Made by a program: the position numbers and the translations under genes
Assembly (NCBI RefSeq): GCF_015209585.1
Contig: NZ_JADEYR010000001.1
Coordinates: 186,001 to 250,000 of the forward strand
Origin: Brachybacterium epidermidis
Lineage (GTDB): Bacteria; Actinomycetota; Actinomycetes; Actinomycetales; Dermabacteraceae
Reading direction: 5' to 3'
DNA length: 64,000 nt
The notes under the pieces: generated by a model
What the model was told of the DNA's origin: nothing
What the model saw: only the letters and a program-made list of their open reading frames with translations
Database searches by the model: none
Shown here: one piece after another, positions 8,076-18,133 of the stretch
Numbering within the stretch: position 1 is the stretch's first letter
How the letters are laid out: every line of letters starts with the position of its first letter

Positions 8076-8600
8076 ATGGACGTGCGCATCGAGCCCGGGG
8101 ACATCACCGCCGTCGCAGTGGACGCGATCGTGAACGCCGCCAACTCCTCACTGCTGGGCGGTGGGGGCGTGGACGGCGCCATCCATCGGCGGGGAGGCCC
8201 CCGCATCCTCGCCGCCTGCCGGCAGCTGCGGGGGAGCGCCCTGCCTGATGGCCTGCCGGCAGGTCAGGCCGTCGCCACCACGGCCGGCGACCTGCCGGCG
8301 CAGTGGGTGATCCACACAGTGGGGCCGGTCCATTCGAGCAGCGAGGACCGCTCCGCGGTGCTGGCGTCGTGCTACCGCGAGTCGCTGCGCACCGCCGCTG
8401 ACCTCGGAGCCCGCTCCGTGGCCTTCCCCGCGATCTCCGCCGGCGTGTACGGCTGGCCGATCGACGATGCCGCTCGCATCGCGGTGAAGACGATCCGCGA
8501 GACCGCCCCCGAGGTCGATCACGTCGTGGACGCGGTGGTGCTGGTGCCGTTCGGCACCGCAGCGGAGCGGGCCTTCCGGGCCCGGCTCGAGGCTTCCTGA
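8076..8600 (+). CDS. macro-domain protein, probable O-acetyl-ADP-ribose deacetylase
   Basis: 174 residues, a single macro domain. The ADP-ribose pocket is clear: GDITAVAVDAIVNAANSSLLGGGGVDGAIH near the N-terminus, with the catalytic-type Asn of VNAAN, and the second loop AFPAISAGVYGWP. Proteins of this size (YmdB-like) hydrolyse O-acetyl-ADP-ribose and remove ADP-ribose from acidic residues. The ATG at 8076 was chosen because the family starts there and because a leaderless -10 fits; longer in-frame openings upstream have no support. It converges on the next gene with a shared hairpin. Confidence 0.9.
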   Translation: MDVRIEPGDITAVAVDAIVNAANSSLLGGGGVDGAIHRRGGPRILAACRQLRGSALPDGLPAGQAVATTAGDLPAQWVIHTVGPVHSSSEDRSAVLASCYRESLRTAADLGARSVAFPAISAGVYGWPIDDAARIAVKTIRETAPEVDHVVDAVVLVPFGTAAERAFRARLEAS

Positions 8601-8601
8601 C

Positions 8602-8620
8602 CCCGGGCCGGCGGCCCGGG
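8602..8620. terminator. bidirectional terminator
   Basis: CCCGGGCC-GGC-GGCCCGGG, a perfect 8-bp stem in the 25-base gap between two convergent genes. Confidence 0.7.
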
Positions 8621-8625
8621 CCGAC

Positions 8626-9120
8626 TCAGCCGGTGGTGGGCGCGTCGACCACCTCGACGCCGTCCACGAACCAGCCGCCCTCGAAGCGACGCACGTAGAA
8701 CCGCAGCTGCGCCTCCACGTCCTGGCCGTCGCGCTGGTACGTCTCGGTGACCTCGAAGATCGCGTAGCCCTGGCGGTTGACGCGCTCATCGACCGTGTAG
8801 TCCAGCGCACCCATCTGCGAGGTCATCGTCTCGAAGGTCGCGCAGTCGTCCAGCTGGGTGGTCTGGCGGTACTCCTCGGTGGTGGACTCCTCGAACAGCC
8901 GGCAATCGCCGTTCTCCATCGAGGTGTAGAAGTTCTCGAGGGTGTCCTGGGGATTGCCGCGGTTCAGGATCTGGTACCCCACCAGGCCGGCCACGCCCAG
9001 TGCGATCAGCAGGGCGAGCAGGGAGCAGCCCCCCAGGACGACCCAGTGCCAGGTGGGCCGCTTGGCCTTGCCGGGCCGTGAACCGGCAGGACCCGCGGGG
9101 TGGGGCTGCGCGAAACTCAT
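8626..9120 (-). CDS. membrane-anchored protein of unknown function
   Basis: 164 residues: a Pro/Gly-rich cytosolic start, one membrane helix (about 27-50, VVLGGCSLLALLIALGVAGLVGYQIL), then an extracytoplasmic domain beginning NPQDTLENFYTSMENGDCRLF. The soluble part resembles the NTF2/cystatin-like stress-exposed domains common in actinobacterial anchored proteins (DUF4878-type), with two cysteines that could form a disulfide. No partner is evident. Function is unknown. Confidence 0.75.
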   Translation of the reverse strand: MSFAQPHPAGPAGSRPGKAKRPTWHWVVLGGCSLLALLIALGVAGLVGYQILNRGNPQDTLENFYTSMENGDCRLFEESTTEEYRQTTQLDDCATFETMTSQMGALDYTVDERVNRQGYAIFEVTETYQRDGQDVEAQLRFYVRRFEGGWFVDGVEVVDAPTTG

Positions 9121-9190
9121 GTCGTCTCCTCATGATGCGGAATGCACTGCACCGAGTATTCCGCACCGGAGTCCGTCGTACACCGGGACC

Positions 9191-9212
9191 GGATGGGGAG
9201 AAATCCCCATCC
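9191..9212. promoter_or_regulatory. palindromic operator candidate upstream of the GH92 gene
   Basis: A perfect 9-bp inverted repeat, GGATGGGGA and TCCCCATCC, around GAAA. Its core ATGGGGA-N4-TCCCCAT recurs at 45723-45740 upstream of pheS. It is centred about 60 bases before the proposed transcription start of the mannosidase gene. Confidence 0.5.
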
Positions 9213-9249
9213 GTGCGTTGCGGTCTCCGTCAGGCCGAACGCGCTTGAC

Positions 9250-9255
9250 TAGCCT
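9250..9255 (+). promoter_or_regulatory. leaderless -10 element of the GH92 gene
   Basis: TAGCCT followed by six bases and the ATG at 9262. A GGAG in those six bases could also serve as a poor, very close ribosome site. Confidence 0.55.
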
Positions 9256-9261
9256 GGAGCG

Positions 9262-12200
9262 ATGATCGCCACTGATGCCGCCGGCCCCGTCGGATCACCC
9301 ACCAGCAAGGACGGTGCAGGCTTCGTCGCGCAGTCGGCGCTGCGATGTCGCACCCGGCCCGGGGAGCGCTTAGAGCAGGAACTGCCTCCGATGCCGGGCG
9401 CGGGGGATCTCCGGGGCCGCACGGTCGGTGCAGACGATGTGCTGCGCTGCTACCTGTTCCCCGAGCTGGACCCCGGTCTCACCTGGGGCGCCACGTACGT
9501 GGCCGTGGATCTTCAGTTCGAGGACGGCACCCGTCTATCCGAACTGGGGCCCGTGGACCAGTACGGCACCGAGGCCACGGCACGCGGAATGGGGGAGGGG
9601 AGGATCCTCTACGCCGATCAGTGGAACGACGTCCAGGTGGGGCTCGAGGCCGCGGCAGGCCGCACCATCGCCCGGGTGCTGCTGGTGGCCGATCCGCCGC
9701 CGGCACCGCTCATCGAGGGCACGGAGGACGCCGCGGACGAGGAGGATGCGCGCAGCAGCAGTGAGCTCGTCACCTGGATCGACGGCCCCTACCTCGCGCC
9801 CGTCCCGCAGGACCCACCCCTCGATGATCCCGTTGCCTGGGTGGACACCCGCCGCGGCACCTACGCCTCCGGGGACTTCTCCCGCGGCAACACCCTGCCG
9901 CTGACCGCCTGGCCCAACGGCTTCGCCTTCTTCACCCCGATGACCGATGCCCGCACCCGGCGCTGGGTGTACGAGTACCACCGCGCCAACGACGGGCAGA
10001 ACCGGCCGCGCCTGCAGGGCATCGGCATCTCCCACCAGCCCAGCCCGTGGATGGGGGACCGCAACCAGTTCGTGGTGATGCCCCTGCAGGGCCAGGGCCC
10101 CGATGCTTCCCCGCAGGCCCGCGCCCGCGCCTTCGACCACGCGCGTGAGACAGCACGGCCGGACCTGTACGCCGTCGAGCTCGACGGCGGCATCGGTGTG
10201 CGGCTGGCGCCCACTGACCACGGCTCGATCCAGGAGTACACCTTCCCCGCCGATGGCCAGCCCGCCCACCTGCTGCTGGAAGGGGTGGACGAGCATGCCC
10301 GGATCGATGCGGCCGGGGCCGTGCTCGACGGCTCTGTGCACGCCTGGGTGGACTCCGGGCTCGCGGAGGGCTACGCCCGCGCCGATGGCGCCACCCGCAT
10401 GTACATCAGTGCGCAGCTGGACCCGGCCCCGGCGACGGTGAAGCCCGCCGATGGCGCGAACCCCGGCGCCAGCCTGCTCACCTTCGCTCCCGGCACCACG
10501 CGGGTCACCCTGCGGCTGGTCACCAGCTTCATCGGCCGGGACCAGGCTCGCCGCACCTACGCCCAGGAGGTCGAGGGTCGCAGCCTCGAGCAGGTCAGGG
10601 CCGCCGCCCACGCCGCCTGGAAGGAGCGGCTGGACGTGATCAGGGTCGGGCACGCCACCCCGGCCCAGCGCCGCACCCTGGCCGGCAACCTCTACCGGCT
10701 GAACCTCTACCCCAACTCGCACTGGGAGAACGCCGGCACCATCGAGCGACCCGTCCCCGTGCACGCCAGCCCCGTGCTGCCGGTGAAGGGGAACGCCACC
10801 GACACCCGCACCAACGCGCAGGTGCTGCCCGGCAGGATCCACGTCAACAACGGCTTCTGGGACACCTACCGCACCGCCTGGCCCGCCTACGCGCTGCTGT
10901 ACCCGGAGCTGTGCGCGGAGCTCGTCGACGGCTTCGTCCAGCAGTTCCGCGAGGGCGGCTGGATCGCCCGCTGGTCCTCACCCGGGTACGCCGACTGCAT
11001 GACCGGCACCAGCTCCGACATCGCCTTCGCCGACGCCGCCGTCAAGGGTGTGCCCCTGCCGGACCCGCTGGGCACCTATGAGGCCGGGCTGCGCAACGCC
11101 ACCGTCACCCCGCCCTTCGCCGAGGTGGGCCGCAAGGGCAATGAACGTGCGGTGTTCACCGGGTACGTGGACACCGACACCCCCGAATCGGTCTCCTGGG
11201 CCCTGGAGGCGCACATCAACGACGCGGGGCTCGCCGCCCAGGCCGAGCTGCTGGCGGCCGACGAGGACCTGCCCGAGCAGCGCCGCCGGACGCTCCGCGA
11301 GGAGGCCGCCTACCTGCGCGCTCGCAGCGCGAACTACGTGCTGCTGTTCGATCCGCGCATCGGGTTCTTCCAGGGGCGCGGGCCCGACGGCTCCTTCTCC
11401 CAGGGGCCCGACGACTTCGATCCGTGCGTGTGGGGAGGGGACTTCACCGAGACCGACGGCTGGAACTTCGCCTTCCACGCCCCGCACGACGGCGAGGGGC
11501 TGGCCGACCTCCACGGTGGTCGCGAGGGCCTGTGGGAGAAGCTCGAGGAGTTCTTCGCGACCCCGGAGCGAGCCGACCTCAAGGGCATCTACGGCCACGT
11601 CATCCACGAGATGGACGAGGCGCGGGCCGTGCGGATGGGCCAGTTCGGGATGTCCAACCAGCCCTCCCACCACATCCCGTTCCTGTTCCACCACGCCGGA
11701 GCCCCGCACCGCGCGATGCAGATCGTGAGGGAGGTGCAGCGCCGGCTGTTCGTGGGCGAGCAGATCGGTCAGGGCTACCCCGGGGACGAGGACAACGGCG
11801 AGATGAGCGCCTGGTGGCTGCTGACCGCGCTCGGCCTGTACCCCCTGCAGCTCGCCAGCGGTCGGTACCACGTGGTGGCACCACTGTTCGACCGGGCCGA
11901 GGTGCGCCCCCTCGGTGGCGCCGCGTTCACGGTGGTGGCCGAGGGCCAGGCACCCGCGCATCCGTACGTCACCTCCCTGACCGTGCGCGGCCGTGAGCAC
12001 AGCGTCGCCGCGATCGAGCACGCGCAGCTGCACGGAGAGCTGAGGTTCACGCTCGCCGCCGACCCCGGCGACTGGGGCGAGGTGCCCCCCTCGCCCACCC
12101 CCGAGGGCGGGCACCCCGAGGCCCTGGTGGACCTGCTGGAGACCGATCCCGAGGACCCGCTTCTGGACGACGACTCGCGCACGGAGCGGCACTGGGACAC

Positions 12201-12492
12201 CGCCAGCTGCGTGATCGACCTTCCGCGGCTGCCGGGCCCCGGCCGGGCGCGCTTCCTCACGCTCACCTCGGGTGCCGAGGAGGGCGGGGACCCGATCGCG
12301 TGGCGGCTCGAGGGATCCGACGACGGCTCCAGCTGGACGCTGCTGGACGAGCGCTCCGATCAGCACTTCCGCTGGCGGCGGCAGACCCGTCCCTTCGAGA
12401 TCGCCTCGCCGCAGGAGTGCACCCACCACCGCATCGTGGTGATCGCCGCCGAGGGCCCGCTGCGGCTGGCTCAGGTCGAACTGCTGCTCTGA
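9262..12492 (+). CDS. glycoside hydrolase family 92 alpha-mannosidase
   Basis: 1076 residues. GH92 enzymes are Ca2+-dependent exo-alpha-mannosidases, usually acting on alpha-1,2 links. Family landmarks are GIGISHQPSPWMGD in the N-terminal beta-sandwich, NNGFWDTYRTAWP and GGWIARWSSPGYADCMTGTS in the (alpha/alpha)6 barrel, SNQPSHHIPF, and GYPGDEDNGEMSAW with Asp842 and Asp844 at the expected catalytic-base and metal positions. The last 170 residues look like a discoidin-type beta-sandwich (LEGSDDGSSWTLLDE). No signal peptide is visible, unlike many GH92 proteins, which implies a cytosolic enzyme working on imported manno-oligosaccharides. Its 3' end overlaps the convergent gene by 22 bases. Confidence 0.92.
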   Translation: MIATDAAGPVGSPTSKDGAGFVAQSALRCRTRPGERLEQELPPMPGAGDLRGRTVGADDVLRCYLFPELDPGLTWGATYVAVDLQFEDGTRLSELGPVDQYGTEATARGMGEGRILYADQWNDVQVGLEAAAGRTIARVLLVADPPPAPLIEGTEDAADEEDARSSSELVTWIDGPYLAPVPQDPPLDDPVAWVDTRRGTYASGDFSRGNTLPLTAWPNGFAFFTPMTDARTRRWVYEYHRANDGQNRPRLQGIGISHQPSPWMGDRNQFVVMPLQGQGPDASPQARARAFDHARETARPDLYAVELDGGIGVRLAPTDHGSIQEYTFPADGQPAHLLLEGVDEHARIDAAGAVLDGSVHAWVDSGLAEGYARADGATRMYISAQLDPAPATVKPADGANPGASLLTFAPGTTRVTLRLVTSFIGRDQARRTYAQEVEGRSLEQVRAAAHAAWKERLDVIRVGHATPAQRRTLAGNLYRLNLYPNSHWENAGTIERPVPVHASPVLPVKGNATDTRTNAQVLPGRIHVNNGFWDTYRTAWPAYALLYPELCAELVDGFVQQFREGGWIARWSSPGYADCMTGTSSDIAFADAAVKGVPLPDPLGTYEAGLRNATVTPPFAEVGRKGNERAVFTGYVDTDTPESVSWALEAHINDAGLAAQAELLAADEDLPEQRRRTLREEAAYLRARSANYVLLFDPRIGFFQGRGPDGSFSQGPDDFDPCVWGGDFTETDGWNFAFHAPHDGEGLADLHGGREGLWEKLEEFFATPERADLKGIYGHVIHEMDEARAVRMGQFGMSNQPSHHIPFLFHHAGAPHRAMQIVREVQRRLFVGEQIGQGYPGDEDNGEMSAWWLLTALGLYPLQLASGRYHVVAPLFDRAEVRPLGGAAFTVVAEGQAPAHPYVTSLTVRGREHSVAAIEHAQLHGELRFTLAADPGDWGEVPPSPTPEGGHPEALVDLLETDPEDPLLDDDSRTERHWDTASCVIDLPRLPGPGRARFLTLTSGAEEGGDPIAWRLEGSDDGSSWTLLDERSDQHFRWRRQTRPFEIASPQECTHHRIVVIAAEGPLRLAQVELLL

Positions 12493-13331
12493 CCCGCCGG
12501 GGCCTTCGCGTCGACCGCCCCGCCGGGCCCCGTCCTGTCAAGTGCCTGCTGCGAGGCCGGCGTGGGCAAGCCCCCTGCCGAAGCCCGAGCTGCGCGACTC
12601 ATCAGACCGCCGGTGCCCGTGGCGGGGGTGCCCTGCCTGCGGCCCAGCAGCACGAACGGCAGGGTCAGCAGTGCCCAGCCGATCGCGATCACCGCTGCCT
12701 CGACCAGCAGGTACTGCGGCCAGGGGCCCATCAGATCCAGGATGCTGGGACCGGCCGGTGCCCGGTTCAGGTACGCGTAGTTCGTCCCCATCGTCATGTT
12801 CGCCGTGAAGGCGAGGGTGGCCCATCCCAGCGTGGCAGCGTAGGAGAAGCCGTACCCCCGCCAGGTGGGCCGGTACCCCAGGCCCCAGATCAGCACCACG
12901 GGGACCACGACGCCGCTGCCGTGGGAGATCCAGTACTGGAAGAACTCCAGCGGCACCCAGACGAAGTAGTTCACATCCGGGGTGAGCACGGACTGCATGT
13001 TCAGGGTGAGGCCCCAGTAGCAGGCCACCACGATCATCCAGGGGCGGCGCAGGATCATCGCGGCCGGCAGCAGGTACCTCAGGGCATCGGAGAAGTGCAG
13101 CGGCAGGGATTCGTCGATGTTCCACGCCCACGGCATGAACCCCCACAGCGTCCACAGCGCGGCGTTGAGCAGCAGCACCCAACCGGCCACCCGCAGCGCG
13201 CGGTCGACCTGTGCGGGGTCCGTGCGCCGGGCCCACAGCACCAGGGCGACCGAGCACAGGACGATGAGGATCAGCACGGTGATGTGCTCGACGCCGTACG
13301 GCGCCATACGACCCAGGGGAGGAGGAGTCAT
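12471..13331 (-). CDS. YwaF/TIGR02206-family integral membrane protein
   Basis: 286 residues from the ATG at 13331. A GTG nine codons upstream is also open. The ATG is preferred because CATACT lies six bases before it, a near match to the leaderless pattern. About seven helices are present; the family signature H-F-x-D region appears as LPLHFSDALRYLLPAAMI, and the tyrosine-rich NMTMGTNYAYLNRAP segment is typical. Function in the family is unknown. The gene overlaps the 3' end of the mannosidase gene tail to tail by 22 bases. Confidence 0.8.
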   Translation of the reverse strand: MTPPPLGRMAPYGVEHITVLILIVLCSVALVLWARRTDPAQVDRALRVAGWVLLLNAALWTLWGFMPWAWNIDESLPLHFSDALRYLLPAAMILRRPWMIVVACYWGLTLNMQSVLTPDVNYFVWVPLEFFQYWISHGSGVVVPVVLIWGLGYRPTWRGYGFSYAATLGWATLAFTANMTMGTNYAYLNRAPAGPSILDLMGPWPQYLLVEAAVIAIGWALLTLPFVLLGRRQGTPATGTGGLMSRAARASAGGLPTPASQQALDRTGPGGAVDAKAPAGQSSSST

Positions 13332-13523
13332 GGGGCGAGTATGCCTCTGCCGGGCCACGTGGCAAGGGCATCACTCCTGGGGCCGCTCCCGGAGAAGATG
13401 CGGACCCCCGATTCCCGGACCGAATGGTCATGGTGAACATGCTGGCCCGGGCGATGCTCGTTCCGGCCCGGACCGCCCCGCAGCGGACCGCGAGCACTGA
13501 CGACCCCGGGGCCACGCGACGCG

Positions 13524-13559
13524 GACGGCCCCGCCGAGCCGGTGCTCGACGGGGCCGTC
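13524..13559 (-). terminator. strong intrinsic terminator of the DUF808 gene
   Basis: GACGGCCCCG/CGGGGCCGTC stem, continued by CGAGC/GCTCG inside, closed by a CGGT loop. It begins 23 bases after the stop codon. Confidence 0.75.
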
Positions 13560-13582
13560 GTCCGTCCGGGGGAGGGCGATGC

Positions 13583-14647
13583 TCAGATGCGGGGGTCGGC
13601 TGCGGTCTCGGTGTCGCGCTGATCGCCCACGGCGGGGTGCTTCTGCTTCCCGGCGTCCACCCGGCGGGAACCGCCGTCCTGAGCCCCTGTGCCGTGGCTC
13701 GCGTCGGCAGCGATCTTCTCGTCGGCCTCGTCATCCCCGCGGCGGCCGAAGGGCAGCACGTGCATCAGCGCCACGATGATCGCGCCGATGCCCAGGCCGA
13801 TCAGGAACGAGAAGAAGGTGTTGATCAGCCATCCCAGCACGCCGCCGCCCACGGCCACCTCGAGGCCGTGGATCCACCCGTAGGGCTGGGCCAGCCCCAG
13901 ATCATGGGTGCTGACGAGGATGATGTGGCCACCCACCCACAGCATCGCGATCATGCCCACGTAGCTGATCACCTTCATCACGGTGGGCATTGCGGTGACC
14001 AGGCGCTGGCCCAGCTTCTGCTTGGCGGGGGAGTCGTGGTCCTTGGTCATGGCCAGGCCCACGTCGTCCATCTTCACCAGGATCGCCACCGCGCCGTACA
14101 CCAGCGCCGTGATGCCGAGGGCCACCACCACCAGCACCGCGGCGCGGATCCACAGCGAGTCCTGCTCGATGGAGTTCATGGCGATCACCATGATCTCCGC
14201 AGAGAGGATCAGGTCCGTGCGCACCGCGCCCTTGACCACAGAGTCCTCGGCGTCCCCGCCCTTGGCGGACGCGGGCTTGCTCTTTTCGTGGCCGCGTACC
14301 AGCTCCCATACTTTCTCGGCGCCCTCGAAGCTCAGATAGAGGCCGCCGAATATCAGCAGCACCGGCAGCAGCCACGGGGCGAACACGCTCAGCAGCAGCA
14401 GGATCGGCAGGATGATGACGATCTTGTTGAACAGGGAGCCCTTGGTGATCCGCCATATGATCGGCAGCTCCCGCTTGGGCTTGATGCCCTGCACGTACTG
14501 CGGGGTGACGGCGGTGTCGTCGATCACCACACCGGCGGCCTTCGCACCCGCGCGGGCGGAGGCGGCGGCCACGTCATCGGCGCTCGCGGCAGCGAGGCGG
14601 GCCAGAGCGGCGACGTCATCGAGCAGGGCGGCAAGTCCACCGGCCAT
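13583..14647 (-). CDS. DUF808 (YedI-like) membrane protein
   Basis: 354 residues. The opening MAGGLAALLDDVAALARLAAASADDVAAA, the TPQYVQGIKPKRELPIIWRI stretch and the following ion-transporter-like helices are diagnostic of the DUF808/YedI family. Several helices follow (IVIILPILLLLSVFAPW and later ones), with a charged C-terminal tail rich in Asp, Glu and Lys. The family role is not known. The gene diverges from the SDR gene and ends in a strong hairpin. Confidence 0.85.
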   Translation of the reverse strand: MAGGLAALLDDVAALARLAAASADDVAAASARAGAKAAGVVIDDTAVTPQYVQGIKPKRELPIIWRITKGSLFNKIVIILPILLLLSVFAPWLLPVLLIFGGLYLSFEGAEKVWELVRGHEKSKPASAKGGDAEDSVVKGAVRTDLILSAEIMVIAMNSIEQDSLWIRAAVLVVVALGITALVYGAVAILVKMDDVGLAMTKDHDSPAKQKLGQRLVTAMPTVMKVISYVGMIAMLWVGGHIILVSTHDLGLAQPYGWIHGLEVAVGGGVLGWLINTFFSFLIGLGIGAIIVALMHVLPFGRRGDDEADEKIAADASHGTGAQDGGSRRVDAGKQKHPAVGDQRDTETAADPRI

Positions 14648-14788
14648 GGTGCGGTTCCTTCCGGGGGCGGAGGCCGGCGGATGGCACGGCCCGGCTCAGA
14701 ATACGCTGACGAGCTGGAGGCGCGACGGCAGCCCGACCACCCGGTACCGCCCCTCGACGGTCACAGGCAGGAATGGCAGGGTGGGAAC

Positions 14789-15436
14789 ATGAAGATCACA
14801 CTCATCGGAGGACACGGCAAGGTCGCCCTTCTCGCCCAGCCGCTGCTGGTGCAGGCGGGCCACGAGGTGCGGTCCGCGGTGCGCAATCCGGACCACATCG
14901 CCGACATCGAGCTCACCGGCGCCCGACCCGTGGTGACGGACATCGAGCGGCTCGATGCGGAGGGCTGGGGGGAGCTGCTGAGCGGCACGGAGGCCGTGGT
15001 GTGGACGGCCGGAGCCGGGGGAGGTGACCCGAAGCGGACCTGGGCCGTGGACCGCGATGCCGCGATCGCCGCCATGGACGCCGCCCAGCGTGTCGGAGCG
15101 CGTCGCTTCGTGATCGTCAGCTACTTCGGCGCCGGCCCTGGCCACGGGGTGCCGGAGGGCGACGACTTCTACCCCTACGCCCAGGCCAAGACGGAGGCCG
15201 ATGAGCACCTGCAGAACAGCGGGCTGTCCTGGACCATCCTGCGCCCTTCCGCCCTCACCCTGGAGGAGCCCAGCGGGCGCATCGACGTCACGGCCACCGA
15301 GGGCGCAGAGGTGTCCCGCGCCAACGTGGCCCGGGTGATCACCGCGACCCTCGAGCACGAGAGCACCATCGGCCGGGTGATCGAGTTCAACGACGGCGAC
15401 CAGCCGATCGACGAGGCTCTCGAGAGCCTGGACTGA
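14789..15436 (+). CDS. NAD(P)-binding SDR-family oxidoreductase
   Basis: 215 residues, an atypical short-chain dehydrogenase with an N-terminal Rossmann motif, ITLIGGHGKVA (GGxGxxA). The YxxxK catalytic pair appears as YAQAK (about 130-134), followed by WTILRPSALTLE. It resembles the YwnB/NmrA-like NAD(P)H-binding proteins of actinobacteria; the substrate is unknown. The ATG at 14789 is the first codon that gives an intact dinucleotide fold; CAGGGT lies six bases before it, a weak leaderless promoter candidate. A 17-bp hairpin ends the transcript. Confidence 0.85.
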   Translation: MKITLIGGHGKVALLAQPLLVQAGHEVRSAVRNPDHIADIELTGARPVVTDIERLDAEGWGELLSGTEAVVWTAGAGGGDPKRTWAVDRDAAIAAMDAAQRVGARRFVIVSYFGAGPGHGVPEGDDFYPYAQAKTEADEHLQNSGLSWTILRPSALTLEEPSGRIDVTATEGAEVSRANVARVITATLEHESTIGRVIEFNDGDQPIDEALESLD

Positions 15437-15480
15437 TACCGCGCCCGCAGGAGCCACCACCAGGTACTCCGCTCCCAGAC

Positions 15481-15517
15481 GGAGGGGCCCGATCCGCGGT
15501 GCGGATCGGGCCCCTCC
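15481..15517. terminator. 17-bp perfect hairpin, bidirectional terminator
   Basis: GGAGGGGCCCGATCCGC pairs completely with its reverse complement across a 3-base GGT loop, between the convergent SDR and phosphoketolase genes. Confidence 0.85.
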
Positions 15518-15527
15518 TATGAGCGGG

Positions 15528-18005
15528 TCACTCGTTGTCGCCGCCGGTCTCAGCGGCCACCCCCGGGGCTGCGGTCGTAGCGTCGCCGCCGTCGCCCCAC
15601 TGCCAGTCGGCCACCTCGGGGACGTCGGCACCGTGGGTGTAGGCGTAGGCGCGGGCACGCACGCGGGCGTCCTCCATCTCCTGGCGCAGCAGGGCCTGGG
15701 CGGTGCCCAGCCCCTCCACCCTGTCGATCACGTCCATCACCAGGTGATAGCGGTCGGTGTCGTTGCGCATCAGCATGTCGAAGGGCGTGGTGGTGGTGCC
15801 CTCCTCCTTGTAGCCGCGCACGTGGATGCGGCCATGGCGGTCGTGGCGGTAGGCCAGGCGATGGATCAGCCACGGGTAGCCGTGGTAGGCGAACACCACC
15901 GGGATGTCCTCCCCGAAGATCCCGTCGAAGGCCCGCTGGGACAGCCCGTGCGGATGCTCCGTGTCGTCCTGAAGGCGCATCAGGTCCACCACGTTGACCA
16001 CACGCACCTTCAGGTCCGGCAGCTTCTCCCGCAGGATCTTGGCGGCAGCCATGGTCTCGATGGTGGGGATGTCCCCGGCGCAGGCGAGCACCACATCGGG
16101 CTCCTGGCCGGCCACCTCGGTGCCCGCCCATTCCCAGATGCCCAGACCGCGGGTGCAGTGGGTGATCGCTTCCTCCCGGCTCAGCCACACAGGGTTGGGC
16201 TGCTTGCCGGCCACCACCACGTTGACGTACTGCTTAGAGCGCAGGCAGTGGTCCATCGTCGACAGCAGCGTGTTGGCGTCCGGCGGCAGGTACACCCGGA
16301 CCACCTCGGCCTTCTTGTTGACCATGTGATCGATGAAACCCGGGTCCTGGTGGGAGAAGCCGTTGTGGTCCTGCCGCCACACGTGCGAGCTCAGCAGGTA
16401 GGTGAGCGAGGAGATCGGAGCGCGCCACTCGATCTCGTTGGTGATCTTCAGCCACTTGGCGTGCTGGTTCACCATCGAGTCGACGATGTGGATGAACGCC
16501 TCGTAGGAGGAGAACAGTCCGTGCCGGCCGGTCAGCAGGTACCCCTCCAGCCAGCCCTGGCACTGGTGCTCCGAGAGCATCTCCATCACCCGGCCCGTGG
16601 CGGCCAGGTGCTCGGCGTGATCGTGGTCCTCGAAGTGCGCGTTCCACTGCTTGTCGGTCACCTCGTAGACGGCCTGCAGCCGGTTCGAGGCGGTCTCGTC
16701 CGGGCCGAAGATCCGGAAGGTCTCCATGTTCTGGGCGGTCACGTCCCGCAGCCAGGTGCCCAGCACCCGGGTGGGCTCGGCGATCGTCGCGCCCGGGGCC
16801 TGCACATCCACCGTGTAGTCGCGGAAATCGGGCAGCCGGAGGTCCTTGCGCAGCACCCCGCCGTTGGTGGCAGGGTTCGCCGACATCCGCAGCCCGCCCT
16901 CCGGGGCGGCCGCGGCGATCTCGGCACGCAGGGCGCCGTCCTCGTCGAACAGCTCCTCGGGCTCATAGGAGCGCAGCCAGCGGTCCAGATCCGCCAGGTG
17001 CTCATCGGTGTCCCGCGCGCTGGCCAGGGGAACCTGGTGGGAGCGCCAGGAGCCCTCGGTCTTGTGCCCGTCGATCTCCTTGGGCCCGGTCCACCCCTTC
17101 GGACTGCGGAAGACGATCATCGGCCAGGCAGGTCGCTCAGTGGTCCTGCCGGTCTTCGCGTCCTTGGCCGCCTGCTTCTTGATCGCGGCGATCTGGTCAA
17201 GGGCCTCGTCCAGCACCTCGGCGAAACGGCGGTGCGTCGGGATCGGGTCCTCGTCATCGAAACCGCCGGTGAAGAACAGCGGCGTATGACCGTAGCCTCG
17301 CATCAGGTCGGCGAGCTCGTCGTCCCCGATGCGGGCCAGCACCGTGGGGTTGGCGATCTTGTAGCCGTTCAGGTGCAGGATCGGCAGCACCACCCCGTCG
17401 GTGTGGGGGTTGATGAACTTGTTGGAGTGCCACGAGGTCGCCAGCGGGCCGGTCTCGGCCTCGCCGTCACCGACCACGGTGAAGGCGATCTCGTCGGGCC
17501 GGTCCATCATGGCCCCGTAGGCGTGGGAGAGGGCGTACCCCAGTTCGCCGCCTTCATGGATCGAGCCCGGCGTCTCCGGGGCCACGTGGGAGGGGATACC
17601 GCCGGGGAAGGAGAACTGGGTGAACAGGCGACGCAGCCCGTCCACGTCCTGGCCGACTGCCGGGTACACCTCGGAGTAGGTGCCCTCCAGATAGCTTGCC
17701 GCCACCAGCCCGGGGCCGCCATGGCCGGGGCCGGTGATGTACATGGCCTTCAGGCCGCGCTGACGGATCGCGCGATTGGCATGGGCGTACAGGAACGTGA
17801 GCCCGGGCGTGGTGCCCCAGTGCCCCAGGAGCCGCGGCTTCACGTGCTCGCGCTGCAGAGGCTCGCGCAGCAGCGGGTTGGCCATCAGGTAGATCTGGCC
17901 GACCGAAAGGTAGTTGGCTGCGCGCCACCAGGCGTGGATCGACTCGAGCTCATTGTCACTGGGAGCCTTCGGCGCCGCATCGGGCCAGGACGGAACGGTG
18001 GACAT
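15528..18005 (-). CDS. xfp: xylulose-5-P / fructose-6-P phosphoketolase
   Basis: 825 residues, the normal length. It cleaves xylulose 5-phosphate or fructose 6-phosphate with phosphate to acetyl phosphate plus glyceraldehyde 3-phosphate or erythrose 4-phosphate, using thiamine diphosphate. Seen motifs are GHWGTTPG (61-68), TGPGHGGPG (91-99), GDGEAETG of the ThDP/Mg site (180-187) and the [10 protein letters not shown] stretch after it. The ATG at 18005 was chosen because GGAGG stands just upstream and the family starts at MSTVPSWP. It is flanked on both sides by perfect 17-bp hairpins, so it is transcribed alone. Confidence 0.96.
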   Translation of the reverse strand: MSTVPSWPDAAPKAPSDNELESIHAWWRAANYLSVGQIYLMANPLLREPLQREHVKPRLLGHWGTTPGLTFLYAHANRAIRQRGLKAMYITGPGHGGPGLVAASYLEGTYSEVYPAVGQDVDGLRRLFTQFSFPGGIPSHVAPETPGSIHEGGELGYALSHAYGAMMDRPDEIAFTVVGDGEAETGPLATSWHSNKFINPHTDGVVLPILHLNGYKIANPTVLARIGDDELADLMRGYGHTPLFFTGGFDDEDPIPTHRRFAEVLDEALDQIAAIKKQAAKDAKTGRTTERPAWPMIVFRSPKGWTGPKEIDGHKTEGSWRSHQVPLASARDTDEHLADLDRWLRSYEPEELFDEDGALRAEIAAAAPEGGLRMSANPATNGGVLRKDLRLPDFRDYTVDVQAPGATIAEPTRVLGTWLRDVTAQNMETFRIFGPDETASNRLQAVYEVTDKQWNAHFEDHDHAEHLAATGRVMEMLSEHQCQGWLEGYLLTGRHGLFSSYEAFIHIVDSMVNQHAKWLKITNEIEWRAPISSLTYLLSSHVWRQDHNGFSHQDPGFIDHMVNKKAEVVRVYLPPDANTLLSTMDHCLRSKQYVNVVVAGKQPNPVWLSREEAITHCTRGLGIWEWAGTEVAGQEPDVVLACAGDIPTIETMAAAKILREKLPDLKVRVVNVVDLMRLQDDTEHPHGLSQRAFDGIFGEDIPVVFAYHGYPWLIHRLAYRHDRHGRIHVRGYKEEGTTTTPFDMLMRNDTDRYHLVMDVIDRVEGLGTAQALLRQEMEDARVRARAYAYTHGADVPEVADWQWGDGGDATTAAPGVAAETGGDNE

Positions 18006-18133
18006 GGTGCCTCCTCGGTGCTCGACGGTGCGAGCTGGACGATGCCGTGCCTCCACACTAGGACGATCCGCGGGCCGCAGTAAGGGACCAGCACTGGGAA
18101 GCGGTGATCCGGGCCGTTCCGGTCGCGGCATGC

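Noticed and set aside
15519-18083. Very long open frame opposite phosphoketolase (and a similar one opposite pheT at 46763-49696)
   Set aside because: They are antisense shadows caused by GC bias at third codon positions; their translations are low-complexity Val/Gly/His/Gln-rich with no domain.
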